Part shown: piece by piece, positions 11,200 to 23,328 of the stretch
How the letters are laid out: each line of letters begins with the position of its first letter
How positions within the stretch are numbered: the stretch's first letter is position 1
Source of the DNA: Solen grandis
Lineage: Eukaryota; Mollusca; Bivalvia; Adapedonta; Solenidae
Assembly (NCBI GenBank): GCA_021229015.1
Contig: CM037782.1
Span: forward strand, 61,391,187 to 61,455,186
DNA length: 64,000 nt
Direction of reading: 5' to 3'
Notes under the pieces: model-generated
What the model was told of the DNA's origin: nothing
Databases searched by the model: none
What the model saw: only the letters and a program-made list of their open reading frames with translations
Position numbers and translations under genes: made by a program

Positions 11200-11461
11200 G
11201 TCGACTTGACTATTTGAGATTACCGTCACTTCGACAGTATTTTAGTCATATAGCGACGTCCAGCTAATTACAGGTGGAGGAAGACCCCGAATGCACGGAG
11301 ACATCCGGGTAGAACCATCGACCTACCACAAACCAGCTGGAAGGCTTCCTTACATGAAAATCCGAATGACACTGCTGGGATTCGAACCCACGCGGTGAGG
11401 GGCTGAGTGAGTGTTAAAGTCAGCGACTTTACCCTCTCGGCCACGGAGGCCCCCTCTTCCC
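11200..11461 (-). mobile_element. tRNA-derived SINE (family S1), full length, with target duplications
   Basis: Read on the minus strand, the head has an A-box TGGCCGAGAGG (around 11436-11446) and a B-box GGGTTCGAATCCC (around 11378-11391), the spacing of a Leu/Ser-type tRNA with a long variable arm. A body follows that contains GGAGGAAGACCCCGAATGCA (plus strand). It is bounded by the perfect 10-bp direct repeat TCCCACAGAA at 11190-11199 and 11462-11471. A second copy lies at 53700. The internal boxes would direct RNA polymerase III. It depends on a LINE for movement. Confidence 0.88.
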
Positions 11462-11696
11462 TCCCACAGAAATCATTGATGAGGGTAATTTTCTATTTTC
11501 CAGTGGAGCAAATACTGATAGTTTTGTTTTGGTTTTGATGCCTTTAGTAACATCACGGTCACGGGGCATTGCTACACAGAGTACACATATACCAACGTTT
11601 TGTTTTTATTGTGAACGGAACAATGTCGTTGCGTTCCTGCGGCAGACATTTTGACAACTCAGCCACTGGAGACGGTATGCAATGTCTTAACTTTTT

Positions 11697-11846
11697 AAAG
11701 TCCCTGTAATGGTTCCGCTTTGTCTTGGACCACTTAACCTAACCCTAACCCTAACCCAAGGTACCGTAATGAAACATTAGGAAACCTTGGTTATCTCCGT
11801 GAAAGGCCATGAGGTCCAAAATGAAGCGGAATCATTACAAGGAATT
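11697..11846. mobile_element. Short inverted-repeat element carrying telomere-like repeats
   Basis: The two ends are about 30-bp imperfect inverted repeats: CCTGTAATGGTTCCGCTTTG at 11703 pairs with AAGCGGAATCATTACAAGG ending at 11842, and TTGGACC pairs with GGTCCAA. Inside the left arm, at 11736-11758, is CCTAACCCTAACCCTAACCC, which is (TTAGGG)n on the other strand, about 3.5 units. It has no coding capacity. A MITE or foldback element is the best explanation. Confidence 0.7.
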
Positions 11847-11850
11847 TACC

Positions 11851-12003
11851 TAAAGTCGATTGGGAAACGCATTAAAAAAATTGTAATAATCCCTATTGGC
11901 GGTTCCTGGGTTGCCAGTCCACCCTAACAGGATTCGAATACACAACCTTTGGGTTCGCATGCAACCATTTATGCGACCACTGTACCACGATGCTCCTCTT
12001 TCA
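11851..12003 (-). mobile_element. tRNA-derived SINE (family S2), copy 1
   Basis: The minus strand has an A-box TGGTACAGTGG (about 11977-11987) and a B-box with TTCGAATCC (about 11930-11940), then CCCAGGAACCGCC and GTTTCCCAATCGAC (11853-11866), the signature shared with copies at 17226, 20757, 31670 and 38365. The copy at 20757 lies at the matching place in segmental copy C, so this insertion predates that duplication. Confidence 0.75.
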
Positions 12004-12640
12004 AGTATGTAGTAATAAATCTTTGAGAGGATGACATATACTTACGTGATCTAGTGACTAGATTCTGCAAACGATATTTCACAACATATCTTGTATATAA
12101 TCACATTGTCTAGCCCAAACTAAGGAACACTTGACGTTGTGTCAAGGCCCTGTTTCACGATTCGTTTATATTAAAAATAAATAGTTTGAAAGTAAGATAA
12201 TAAACTCAAGGGATTGGTGAAAAATATGGTACTTCATCTACGTAAAGAAGCATTAAAATGGGCTTGTTCCCCGCTCGATGAAAGAACTCATTTTCTTTTT
12301 TTGAACAATGAAAATAGAATCATTTCATTTCTGTTTGTTTTTCTCGTTTGAAATCAAAACCCTGTAGTGGATTGTTCCCTTGTTTGAAATAATGAAACGA
12401 AATTCTGGTATACACACATATACTGTTTCCTATAAAGAAAGCTTCGCTTTTAAGTGAGTAAAAGGAAAAACATTCATGCTCTTATTAAACCTAGGTAGTT
12501 CAATAATTCCAATTTTTCTTCTTCGCAATTTCATTTGTAATGATATACCATAAAAAGGCCTAGATTGTCTTGCTTTCGATTTTAACCACGCGCGTTTACA
12601 AACGGTACTTGCTCGAATCCATCAAAATACTTAGCGGTAT
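12004..12640. other. Non-coding part of copy A
   Basis: AT-rich, no gene, RNA or transposon end recognised. It has only weak similarity to copy C. Confidence 0.5.
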
Positions 12641-15309
12641 ATGAAATAGTGACAGACGAGTTTCTCTTCTAAAGATACCAACTCATTTAAGTTCTAAACC
12701 CATATTATTAGTTATTAAGATATAATTCACGTAAACTTAGTCACGAGCTTGAATATTCGTAAAACAGGAATGGCGAAATTAATAAATAATCAAAGATGAA
12801 GTACTACATAGGTCTATATGTTGTTGGTTGAATTCGAACTTGCATAACAAGTGTATGTTTCAACAGTAGGGAAGTTTTGAACTGGCTGGCATAGAGTCAG
12901 GAAAATATGATTATGTCGGGAGGCATTAAACTGTAATGTAACAGCGATATAAAGATGTCACAAATAGGCAGCAGTGTCCAACCTAGGGAACACATCGCAG
13001 ACAAATAATAACACATAAAAATAAAGTGAGTCAAAAACTTTGTTTCTGCGAAATTAGATTACACCGAATATTAGCAGTCCGAGATGTTGCGATTTACATA
13101 CCAGTGACGGTATGCTTGTTATATTTCATTATACTATCATCTGCATTAACGCAATGTAATGCCAAAAGCTGAATGTTGAAAATGTCTTTACAAAATGATC
13201 TTTTGGACATTTTGTAGTGTAGGTGTATACAATCGAAAATGCCATGCGTAGGAATCACTTTTTTTATTCTTGGAATTGGATAATGGTTGATGGCCCACAA
13301 CGCCAATTCTGTGAAGTCTTTAGTGTTAAAATCTTTGGACTAAATATGTGTGGATGGGGTATTGCCGGTCGATAGCTATTTCTTATAGTTACACTTTACT
13401 GTGATTAAAGTCGTTGTATTTATATTGATTAGAGACCATAAACATCTTCTGTTAACAAAATCGACTAATTAATACAAAATAATAGATAATTAATCAATAA
13501 ATTCTCAAAAAGTAATGGGAAAGAAATGGATTGCGAAGCATTTTTCGTGGTACATGTTTTCTTATTGTTTGTTTGAAACAGTTCATTCAACAAAAGAACC
13601 ATATGAATACGGTGAAAAGTTACATAATATTCCCTGAACTTCTGCCCTTGTGGCATACAACTCTTTAATCAAATTAAGTCTGATGAGGAATCAAAATTTA
13701 ATCACCAACATTATAATTCTAATTCCAGTGTTCTCAGAAGAAAATACATCCGCATTTACCATGTATTATGCTCCGTGAATTTGGTAACATTCTCTTTTTT
13801 CTTTCACGTTCGCAAATGATATCCATTCTAATGTTAGACAATCGGATTATTTGAATTCCACAGAAAGGAAAAATGTTTCACATCTCACCAATTCTTACAG
13901 CAATGGCAGTTAACATCTCCCATGACATTTAGTAAAGAGGAATGGATATTTGTCAAGGAATTTACTTTGCGAAGTCAACACAGACTTACTTGATCGATGG
14001 TAAAATTGAGGATGCAGTCTTAGGGCTAGGTAATTATTACATTTAGAAAGAAACAACTATAAAGAGCAGAGCCCAAGAAAAAACTACGAGTGAAACCGTA
14101 CACATATACCTTTTAGAGTTCCAGAAAAATGTGTTGTATATTTTGAAATCTAAAACATCTGAGCACTTCAAAAAAAGTTACGTAGATCATCGTATTTACC
14201 CTAAAGTTAGCCAAAAAGCTAGACATTCTATATAATTGTGAACATTTAACATAAATAAATGTACTATTGAGCAATTTGTGAAAACATTGTTTAAGAGAAA
14301 TGTAAATAATAAAAGAATCATGGGTATACACCCAAACCAGGTATGTGATTAACAATGTATAACATCAATTGAAGGGGTGAGTAAAATAGTATATGTTAAA
14401 TTTAAATTTTCACCTCGTCCGAGATTACATGAAAACACCCAGTGACCTGGTTCCATTAGGAATTTGGTAAATTTATGGACTCTATTTTTCCAAGCTTTGC
14501 CCTTGGGACCTCCCTGTTTTCTCCATGTGAGCCAGTTTTAAACTCATCCAAGGTTGCATGCAGAGAAACAGCCAAGATGCCTTCAAGATTGGTCAACGTG
14601 TGGTTCCATTTTGTTAAAAAACAACAACAACAAAAAAAAAAGAAAGAAGAAAAAACAACAACAGTTGTTGACTACGAACAACGGACTAAGGTACATATCA
14701 AGTCAAAGAAGCTCCGCCTCTGTGTTGCGGTTAGCTTTCAAAGATAACTCAGCTGAACACGATCTGTCTGAAGTCTAAATAAAACATATACATGTAGATC
14801 ATTAAGATTTTGACCTCATGATACCCGACACTTGTCAGATGCAAATGTATCTGCTCTTAACCACAAATCCACCTCTTTTGATTCTTATTTGTAAGGAGTG
14901 GTCGTAGCTTCAATAATTTTGGTATCGCCCATTTAAAGCCAGAAGGGGCTATCACCCTTATTTTTACATGTGCTGATAACCCTTTCTTGCTTTCAACGGA
15001 CGATATTGGCCAAGAGATAATAATAGCAAATAACATTGTTCGGCCTCGTTTTCATTGCGTCATCTCAGTTTTTTAAATTAATTTTGGTATAACTGTCATA
15101 TGAAAACCTGGAAGATACTATTAAGTTCCCATATATACCCAAACCTACCCCGAAAAACACAAGTCTCAAAGACCTACATATGCGGATCTTATTTTAGAAT
15201 AAAAATATAACTATCAGCTCCAGAATTGATTATTTTAAAGTTTTATTTGTCAAGGGATCAACTTTGTGAAAATATGACATTGTGGTGAAGGCCGTTTGTG
15301 CATAATAAA

Positions 15310-15377
15310 GTTTAATTATATATATTGTTTAATTATATATATTGTTTAATTATATATATTGTTTAATTATATATATT
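15310..15377. repeat. 17-bp tandem repeat, four copies
   Basis: Four perfect units of GTTTAATTATATATATT. Copies B and C have no such array at the matching place, so the expansion is local. Confidence 0.95.
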
Positions 15378-15473
15378 GTTTTAAGATATCTGTTCCAAAA
15401 TTGGCCATTTAGGACATCAGACAAACCCTTTGGGAGTCTTGTTTGTTCCAAAATGCAAAAAACAACAAACAAA

Positions 15474-15500
15474 ACACACACACACACACACAAACACACA
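15474..15500. repeat. (CA)n microsatellite
   Basis: About nine CA units followed by AAACACACA. Short open frames over it on both strands are artefacts. Confidence 0.9.
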
Positions 15501-16820
15501 ACGCAAAATCTTTCTGAGAAATAGAACTTTGTAAGGACCAAGTACAACTTTGGGCCTATACAGACAGATTAATACACAATTAAACTAGACTAGATTTGAC
15601 TGTTTAGGTATCTACAGTAATGATTAAGCATTACATATTGTTTTATGGGAATATACTTAATTACAATTTGTTTGATTTGTGTTTTACATCCAAATAAAAA
15701 TATTTCAGGGGGATTAAATATAATTTTTTATTGGTCTGAACCTTGTGCATTTAAATAGTTGGAAATTTATTCAAGAATTTGACATGTCTTTACATCACTC
15801 CTTCAGGACATGTCAGCATCTAATGCTGGTTTTGATCAATTTTAAGATCTGAAGGGAACAGTGTGCCATCGATGATACAACTTTTAATGTTGCTATGCCA
15901 ACAGAGTAGGTAATGCTGAAGTTCTTTTCAAAGACCTATAATATAATACTTATGTGCATCCTATCTGCAAGTCTGCAGTGGATTTCTCTCTCCAACAGGA
16001 ATATTCAAGGACTAACTTGGTAAGTGGTTAACATCTTACAAAGAAATAGTACGAATGTGTATTTTTAACGAGCGCGACATAAAACTGTAATGTAGCAACT
16101 GTAATGTAGAGGCGATATAGAGACATCACAGATAGACAGCTGTGTCAACCCTAGGGAAACACAATTCAGGCAACTGTTTCGAACGGTTCATTCATAACAA
16201 AATCCAAAGAAATATGTTGTAAAGTTGGATACAAACTTACTTTTATAAGAAATGTAATGCTTTCACTATGCTTCACTATGGCTAGTTTTGGTTCCCTGTC
16301 CCTTTAGATTTCGCGCCGCATATAACGGAGTAAGACAATTCTCAGTATCTATTGTGAAATATAACTTAAATTAATGCAAACCTAATTTAGGATCAAACTT
16401 TAATCAAGCCATTGTAATTCTAATTTTAGTGTTTTCCGTAGAAAATACATACATATTTAGAAAGCATTATGTTCTGTTATTTGTTAACCTTTCTCTTTTT
16501 TCTTTCACGTTTGCAAATAATTTCCATCTTAAAGCTAGACAATCGGATTATGAATTCCACACAGAGATAAAATGTTTCACAAGTCACCAATCTATGCAAG
16601 CTAACAACTCCCTCGACATTTAGAAAAGAGGAATGGATATTTGTCAAAGAATTTACTTTGCGAAGCCAACACAGAAAACTTGAACGACGGTTAAGTTAAG
16701 GATTCAGTCCTGCATTACAAAACAAAACAAAAAGAAAATTGTGAAACCGTATAAATTCCAAGAAAAAATGTATATTTTGCTATTTTACACAATGTTGAAA
16801 CCTAAAACATTCAAGTGCTT

Positions 16821-16821
<1 letters not shown>

Positions 16822-16852
<31 letters not shown>
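16822..16852. repeat. Poly(A) run
   Basis: 31 consecutive A residues inside copy B. The matching place in copy C (about 22921) carries an A-rich CAA/CA microsatellite, so this site is slippage-prone in several copies. Confidence 0.95.
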
Positions 16853-16853
<1 letters not shown>

Positions 16854-17225
16854 GCATCAAATTTCAGAAAAGATTCGTATTTATACATTCAAATTCCATG
16901 TGGTGGATAATGCATATCGTTACATGAAAGGACAAGTGAAGAATGATATTGCAGTTTACAAACTCGAATGAGATGCCATGAAAAACACACCAGGTGACAA
17001 GGATCTCTGAAGATTTGGCTAAATTACGGCCTGTAACTTTATTTTAATGTTTTTCCTAGCTTTGTCCTGGTGACAAACTTGTTTACTCCATATGACCCAG
17101 TTATATACTCATCCGTAATTGCATACACACACAAAAAAACCCCAACAAAACAAAACAATCTGACAAGATTCCTTGGACGAAACTGTGGTTCCAGGGTGTT
17201 CTAAAACAGTTGTTGATGTCGAACG

Positions 17226-17402
17226 ATAATTGAAGGGCGTCGTGGTTAATTGGTAACATAAACGACGGTTATGGGTTCGGACCCCGTTGGATGCAGTAAG
17301 TTTTCATAAACTTCAAAGGCGCAAAATACCGGTCGAACCAAGGAACCGTCGAAAGGAATTAGTTAACTCGTAAGAACTAGTTTCCCAATCGACGTAAAAA
17401 AG
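17226..17402 (+). mobile_element. SINE family S2, copy 2 (plus strand)
   Basis: A-box TGGTTAATTGG at 17240 and B-box GGTTCGGACCC at 17274, then GGTCGAACCAAGGAACCGTC and GTTTCCCAATCGACGT at about 17380, matching the body of the other S2 copies. It is opposite in orientation to the S2 copies in A and C, so it is an independent insertion in copy B. Confidence 0.75.
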
Positions 17403-18920
17403 TGGACCAAGACAAATACCGATCACAGAGGTTCAACCTCTGCGATCTACCAAATATGGTTATAAACGCTCAGCTAATAAAAAAAATCATATAGGTCACT
17501 GAGGAATTCAGGTGCTTCCCAAAACTTGACAAATTGAAAATTATCTGCCTATGCTCTTAGTTCCACCTCTTTTAGGAATAAGCTTAGCTTCAGTATGTTT
17601 ATTATCCTGTATGCCCTGAGATCACAGCAAATAACAAAGAGGACGCAATACTCCATAAGGCTTCTTTTTCATTGAACCATCATTAGTTTATCAAGTATGG
17701 CAAAACTGTGCCATATCATATTTGGAAATATACAATTAAGTTTTTTTCATATACTTTATACATAAAACTGTCCCAATCATGGAATCATGGAAGAAGCCTG
17801 AAAGTCCCCAACGAGCGGATAATTTTTTTTAGAATAAAACTAAATAATGAACATCGTCCTCAGAAAAGAAAAAAAAACATAAAGTAACCAGCCCTGCCTG
17901 ATATGTCGTAGGATCCACTTTTTTTAGAATATGACAAAGAATATCGCATTGAGGGGGAGGTAATTTGTGCATATTAAAGTTATAAATTGTAACCATTGTT
18001 TCAAGATAGTTTTTCTAAAAGATCATTTAGGATGTCAGTCAAACACTTTTGGATGCTCAGTTGTTCCAGTACACCATAAACTTCATGATACCCAAGGAGT
18101 TCTTAGGAAAATATGTTGTTTGGACCATGTTCACATTGACTACTTTAGGCCTTTTATTTTATTGACGACGGAGGAATCCCGAGACAACAGACAGGGTTTG
18201 GATTCGCAGGTGAGCTAACAGAGTATTTGGTAGTTGAGACTTATTCAGATCAATTATCTCTAGAGAAAGCAAAGAGTCCTGACACATGGTGGTCTATAAT
18301 GTTACTGTTGTGTATACGGTGATGTAAGAGAAGCATCTCCAGCCAACGGAAATTACTTAATTTGATCAAATAAATGAAAAAAATAAAGTGTGATACGGCT
18401 AGATATTGCATTATGTAACATTTTACTAGCGACTAATTACATAAAAATAAATGGAAAATGTAAACAAATGTTACAACAGACACAATTTGGAAAATGATTA
18501 GAAGCGAAAGGAAATCGACATAAATGGAAGGAATTGACTGCAGATTGTCTATCCCTCATTCTCTACATAAATCTGTACCTATTTAATTTTGTTATAGTCC
18601 TAAGTGCAAAAATAAAAAAAAAGTTAGTTAGACATATATTATTGATTTGGGGAAATATCTTTTCGAATTTGACATGTCTATATAACACTCCTTTGGGAAA
18701 AGTCAGAGTCTTATTCTGATTTCGTTCTATCTGAAGATCTTAGAGAAGCAGCGTACCATCGAGGATACAACTTTTAATGTTGCCATGCCAACAGAGTAGC
18801 TAATGTTGAAGCTACTTTCAAAATTTTATAAAAATACATTTATGTACATCCCAGCGCTACCAGTCTATCATGGATTTCCATACCCCACCAGGGAGAATCA
18901 GGGACTAACTAAACGTCTTT

Positions 18921-20110
18921 CATCACAACCCGTAAAATTAAGATCTAAACAGATATAATGATGTATATCTTGCTGCTGGACAGATAAACTTTATTTACCA
19001 ATTGGATATTATTCTTTTTTTTAAATTCTGAATCAGTGAAAATAATTACGTAATGTAGCAAATGCTTTTTCGTCAATTTTAATTTGATTGAATAACAAAC
19101 ATAAAATTTGTATTACGAGCGTATTCTACTTTTTTAGCCAATTTTCCGATTTCACATAATTATGTTATTTAAAAAATTGCCCTGAATACGAAAACACAAA
19201 AATGAAAGGTCAACGTGCTCTTTTATGCTCTGTTCGTATATCCATGGTAACCGTTTGTAGTAAATGGCTAAAATATACGTCTCCCGTTAAAAGTAAAAGA
19301 AAAAGAAGAAAAAGTTCTACAAAAAGAAGACACACACACTAACAGTTCGATATGTCTGAATCAATGGTTAAGATACCTTCAGATACTTCCTTTTTTATAG
19401 ACATACACATAACCCATAGAATATTTGGTTGAGGGAGAGAAAAAATAGCTTCAATTTTAAACATTTCTTAATTTTTACAGAAAACCCTTCCATTGATTGT
19501 TTTCAGTTTTCTTGTAAATATTCTACAATGACTGCTTGATCAAAACAGTGGAGAAAGGTGTAGATAGCCGAGTTTATTTTACTGAGCTATTTCTATGGTA
19601 ACTGTCTACTGATAAACAAGAAAACAATAAATCTTTAGAAAAGGATATGTTATGAATGCAAATAGATATCCTTTACTAGCATAACAAGACTTAAAGTGTT
19701 GTTGAGTTGACATTGTGTCTGTTATATCGAAACATTTGGAGTATCCGAAAAATGTAACACTTATCGTGTCCGAGACATTGCGAAGGTAAACTGTAACACT
19801 AGCAGATATATCTACTAGAAAAAGATTCATTAAAAAGTTCTTATATGAATTAATCACTCAAAGTAGTAATAGCGCTGGATATCTGCCATGAGGTAAGAAT
19901 TATAACGCAGAGCTAACATAAAAAATGGGTCTCTCATTTGAAAAAAGTGGTATTTGTCAATTTTGAATTGAGTATTAACGCAAATACGCATTCTTTCTGT
20001 TTCTCTGTCTTATTTTCAGTATGTTCACAAAACTATGTCTCTTGTAATTTTGAGGAAAAGGATGGTAGCAATGAACGGCGAATTTTTACAGCAATTAAAG
20101 TATATTTTAG
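18921..20110. other. Spacer between copies B and C, no gene
   Basis: AT-rich. It contains short A/T runs and no recognisable coding, RNA or transposon structure. Open frames reach at most 83 codons and have no motif. Confidence 0.5.
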
Positions 20111-20611
20111 AGGATATTAAACTTCCCATTCAGTCTTCTTTACAGCACAGTAATTGAATAAATGGTAAAAATTCATTTACAAAGCTGCAATTAAGGAATT
20201 TAATAGGTTATGTTTAGGAATTCCTTGAATTTTTCGTTCTTCGTAATTTGTGGGAATCGTCATTTTATCTAATTAACTAAGCACAGCAATTAAGATCAGG
20301 GGCGATTTATCATTTACTGTTGAGCCGCATGTACACAATTGATTAACCAATATCTGAAATTAGAGGGACCGTGGTAATTGCATTTGCTTAAAAAGAAATC
20401 AAGTTTTAGAAACATTATGTTACATTTTTGTGCTCCACAAAAGTATAAATGTTTTATTTTTATAGTAATTAAGGAAGTTTACAACCCAGGGGAGTATTTA
20501 CATTAACGAAGTGGTGTCTGAGAAGACAGTAAATGTGTTGGTGCTATTATTGTGCTATCTGATCATGATTAATGGGATAACAACACGTATGCCAAAGCTT
20601 TTGTTTTTATT

Positions 20612-20697
20612 GAGCACAAATAAATGACGTCCTGGCACAAATCAATGACGTCCTGGCACAAATCAATGACGTCCTGGCACAAATCAATGACGTCATG
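20612..20697. repeat. 21-bp tandem repeat with TGACGT half-sites
   Basis: Four units of CAAATCAATGACGTCCTGGCA. The last unit carries a complete palindromic TGACGTCA at 20688-20695 (a CRE-type site); the others carry TGACGTCC. The array is absent from copy A at the matching place (about 11600). Confidence 0.93.
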
Positions 20698-20756
20698 CTC
20701 CTAAGACAGAGGTTCTTACTCGGTCACTGAATATAGTATGCAACGATTTAACCGTA

Positions 20757-20936
20757 TCTTTTTCACGTCGATTGGGATCTAATAATAATTCCTCTAGGTG
20801 ATTTCTTGGTTGAACCAGTACGTTGCGCCAGAGAATGTCTTACAAACACACTCCAACGAGATTCGAACACATAACCTTTGGATCCGCATGCAATTTTGTA
20901 CGCAAATGTAGCACCACATTGTATCTTTTAAACCAA
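20757..20936 (-). mobile_element. SINE family S2, copy 3
   Basis: CACGTCGATTGGGATC at 20764, GGTTGAACCAGTACGTTGCG at 20810 and GAGATTCGAACACATAACC at 20858 match the S2 body and B-box on the minus strand. The A-box end near 20920 is degenerate. It sits at the same place as the copy at 11851 in segment A. Confidence 0.72.
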
Positions 20937-22920
20937 GACATATGGTATTGATTTTCAAATTATACAAGGGTGGAGTTAACTAAAGTGCTCTACTGACATT
21001 ATCGATTCTTAACCACTACCGTCATACAAATTACGTTTAAAAGATTCCATAGAATATACTTAGCAGTAAAATATATTTAAATACTGACACATGAAAATTC
21101 TTATTCATGTTTTCTTAATAAAAATGCTTGAATATTTAATGTCTTTATAAATAATATTTGTTATTTAGATAGTAATTGATGTCAACTTAGTCAAATTCTT
21201 GAATATTTTGTAAAACAGTGATAGTGAAATACATGGAAGCATAATTCTATAATTTAAATAAAGCGTAATGTATTGTTGGTTATATCGAACTTAGCCATAG
21301 AATCGGCAATTTGAGCATTGGGAAAGTTCTTGAACTAGCTGGCTATGTGTCAGGATAATGTGATTATGTCGGGTCGCATAAAACTGAAAAGTTACAGCAA
21401 TATAAATTTGTCACAAATAGGCAGCAGTTACCAACCTAGCGAACACATCCTAAACGAAAAAATAATGTACGAAAATAAAATACGGTGAGTCCAAATTTGT
21501 ATGTCTACGAAATTAGTTAACACCAATTTTAGGATTCATGTAATTTGAGACTTGCATAACACCGATTGACTGCCTGTTTTATATCATTATAAAGCTATTA
21601 ATTTCATTAACGCAGCTCACTCGTAATGCCAAATGCTAAATGCACGCACCTTTTGGACCTTTTGAAGCGCAGGCGTATAGCACCGACAATATCATGCGTA
21701 GGAATCTCATTTTTAAACCGGTTATTGGTGTAGAACGCTAATTATGAAAAGTCGTTAGTGTTAATATATTAGGACTAAATAAACGTGTGTGTGGGTGGGG
21801 TGTAATAGTTCCTGTGTCTGGATTTAACGATAGCCTTTTCATACAGTTACACTTTTCTGTGATTAAAGTCGTCACAGTTGATTCGTTTTTATTTTGAACC
21901 GGACTATGACTGATAATGTAGGATAGGATAAAGTTTAACGTTATCTCTTTATAGTATAGTTGTATTTAGGTTCAGAATGTACTTCATTATTCATTGTTAA
22001 CAGTTGTGTCATCAAAATCATCAGAAGCTGTTGTATCTCTTCTCGTGTGTGATATCGTCTTCATCACTGTCGTCGCCATATTCAACAGGAACAGTTTTTC
22101 ATAATCATTAAATTATTTCTGATTAGTTTGTATGTTGTTCCTTTCATTAAAATTGTTTTAATGCATATATGCACTCTTGTTATTTTCAGTAATGGAAGAA
22201 ACATTTTCTCGGAGTATACGCATTTCCATTATTTGTTTGGAACAGTTTATTCACAAAAACTCCATGATATGATATAATTGAAAGTTGAAAACAAATCTTA
22301 CATTTGAATGAAACGCCATTCCTTCTTGTGCTATATGTACATTTCATATAACAGAGGAAGACGTTACTCGCTTTTCAAATTTTAATCTAATTAGATCAAA
22401 GCATAACATTCCTCGAATTTCTTCCCTGTGAAATACAACTCTAAAATTAATGTAAACCCGATCGATGATCAAACCTTTATCACCACCATTATATTTCTAA
22501 TTTCAGTGTTCTCAGTGGAAAATACATCAACAATTACCAAGTATTATGATCTGTTACTTTGTTCACCTTTCTCTTTTTTCTTTCACGTTTGAAAATAATA
22601 TCCATTTGAAAGTTAAACAATCGGATTATTTGAATTCCACAGAGAGGATAAATGTTTCACAACTCACTTATCCGTACAGATATGCCAGCTTACAACTCCC
22701 TCGACATTTAGTAAGGAGGAACGGATTTTTGTCAAAGATTTACTTTGCGAAGCCAACACAGGCTTAATTTAGAACGGTGGGAGTCAGTCTCAGAAGTAGG
22801 TAGAAAGTGTTATAAAGAGTCCAAGAAAAAGAAACACGGGTGAAACCTTACAAATACGCTTTTAAGAGTTCCAGGAATGTGCAAAGTGTGTAATATATTT
22901 TGATATCTAAGCACTTATAA

Positions 22921-22981
22921 AAAACCCAAAAAAAACAACAACAAAAAACAACAACAACAACAACACACACACACACACACT
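22921..22981. repeat. A-rich (CAA)n(CA)n microsatellite
   Basis: A-runs, CAA units and then about ten CA units. A minus-strand frame with poly-Val/Cys over it is an artefact. Confidence 0.9.
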
Positions 22982-23119
22982 CAAACGCACGTCGATTATC
23001 ATTTTTCCCTAAAGTCAGCGAAGCCATTACAGGTTTATATCCTATATCATAGTGAACTCTTACAACACAGACATGTGTATTATGAAACGGTTTGTGGAAA
23101 TATTGCTTAAGAGAAGTGT

Positions 23120-23328
23120 AGGTAGACATGTGGCATGATACCACACCCAGTCACATTATCCTGACACCGGGCCAACCAGTCCTACAACTACCCTAATGTG
23201 CTGAAGCAAGGGAGTTATAACAGTACCAATTTTTACGACTTTGGTATGCCGCGGCCGGGGATCGAACCCACGACCTCCCGCTCCCGAGGCGGACGCTCAA
23301 ACCACTCGGCCACCGGGGACGGTGGCCC
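23120..23328 (-). mobile_element. tRNA-headed SINE (family S3)
   Basis: The minus-strand head at about 23232-23325 is a well-preserved tRNA-like sequence with A-box TGGCCGAGTGG and B-box GGTTCGATCCC. A five-pair anticodon stem can be drawn with a CTCGGGA loop (anticodon position reads CGG). Downstream comes the core ACTGGTTGGCCCGGTGTCAG and a GATAATGTGACTGG block ending near 23125. Segment A lacks the insertion at the matching place (about 14310), so it is younger than the A/C duplication. The extra body shows it is a SINE and not a plain tRNA gene. Confidence 0.8.

Larger units (their letters stand above)
7040..15980 (+). repeat. Segmental copy A, split by later insertions
   Basis: 7040-7228 matches 20115-20325 (CCATTCAGTCTT, TTAGCACAGCAATTA, CATTTACTGTTG), and the match resumes at 10618 after the LINE. 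The 10851-11690 stretch matches 20445-20755; 12640-14400 matches 21060-23400 and in part copy B; 14400-15980 matches copy B to 18920 and, for shorter stretches, copies C and D. It has no conserved long frame. Relative to its sisters it carries extra insertions: the LINE, the SINE at 11200 and the inverted-repeat element at 11697. Boundaries are approximate because they were read by eye. Confidence 0.7.
16060..18920 (+). repeat. Segmental copy B
   Basis: It starts with the block ATAAAACTGTAATGTAGC...GGCGATATAGAGACATCACA (matching 12928 and 21378). It continues through the TTTTCTTTCACGTTTGCAAA block at 16499 (matching 13799 and 22577) and ends with GATACAACTTTTAATGTTGC at 18762, which matches 15874 at the end of copy A. 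It is shorter than A and C and lacks the 5' part. A 64-codon frame at 16429-16623 with a hydrophobic start is not preserved in A or C, so I do not call it a gene. Confidence 0.7.

Noticed and set aside
11376..11454. tRNA-Leu/Ser gene
   Set aside because: It is the head of an S1 SINE with a body and target duplications, not a stand-alone tRNA.
11736..11758. Chromosome end or telomere fusion
   Set aside because: Only about 3.5 units, in the arm of a small inverted-repeat element, with ordinary sequence on both sides.
16429..16623. Small secreted protein in copy B
   Set aside because: There is a hydrophobic stretch near the start, but the frame is broken by stops in copy A and by a shift in copy C, so it is not conserved.
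23232..23325. Functional tRNA gene (Pro-like anticodon)
   Set aside because: Although tRNA-like with both boxes, it is followed by a SINE body whose core recurs elsewhere, and the insertion is absent from segment A.
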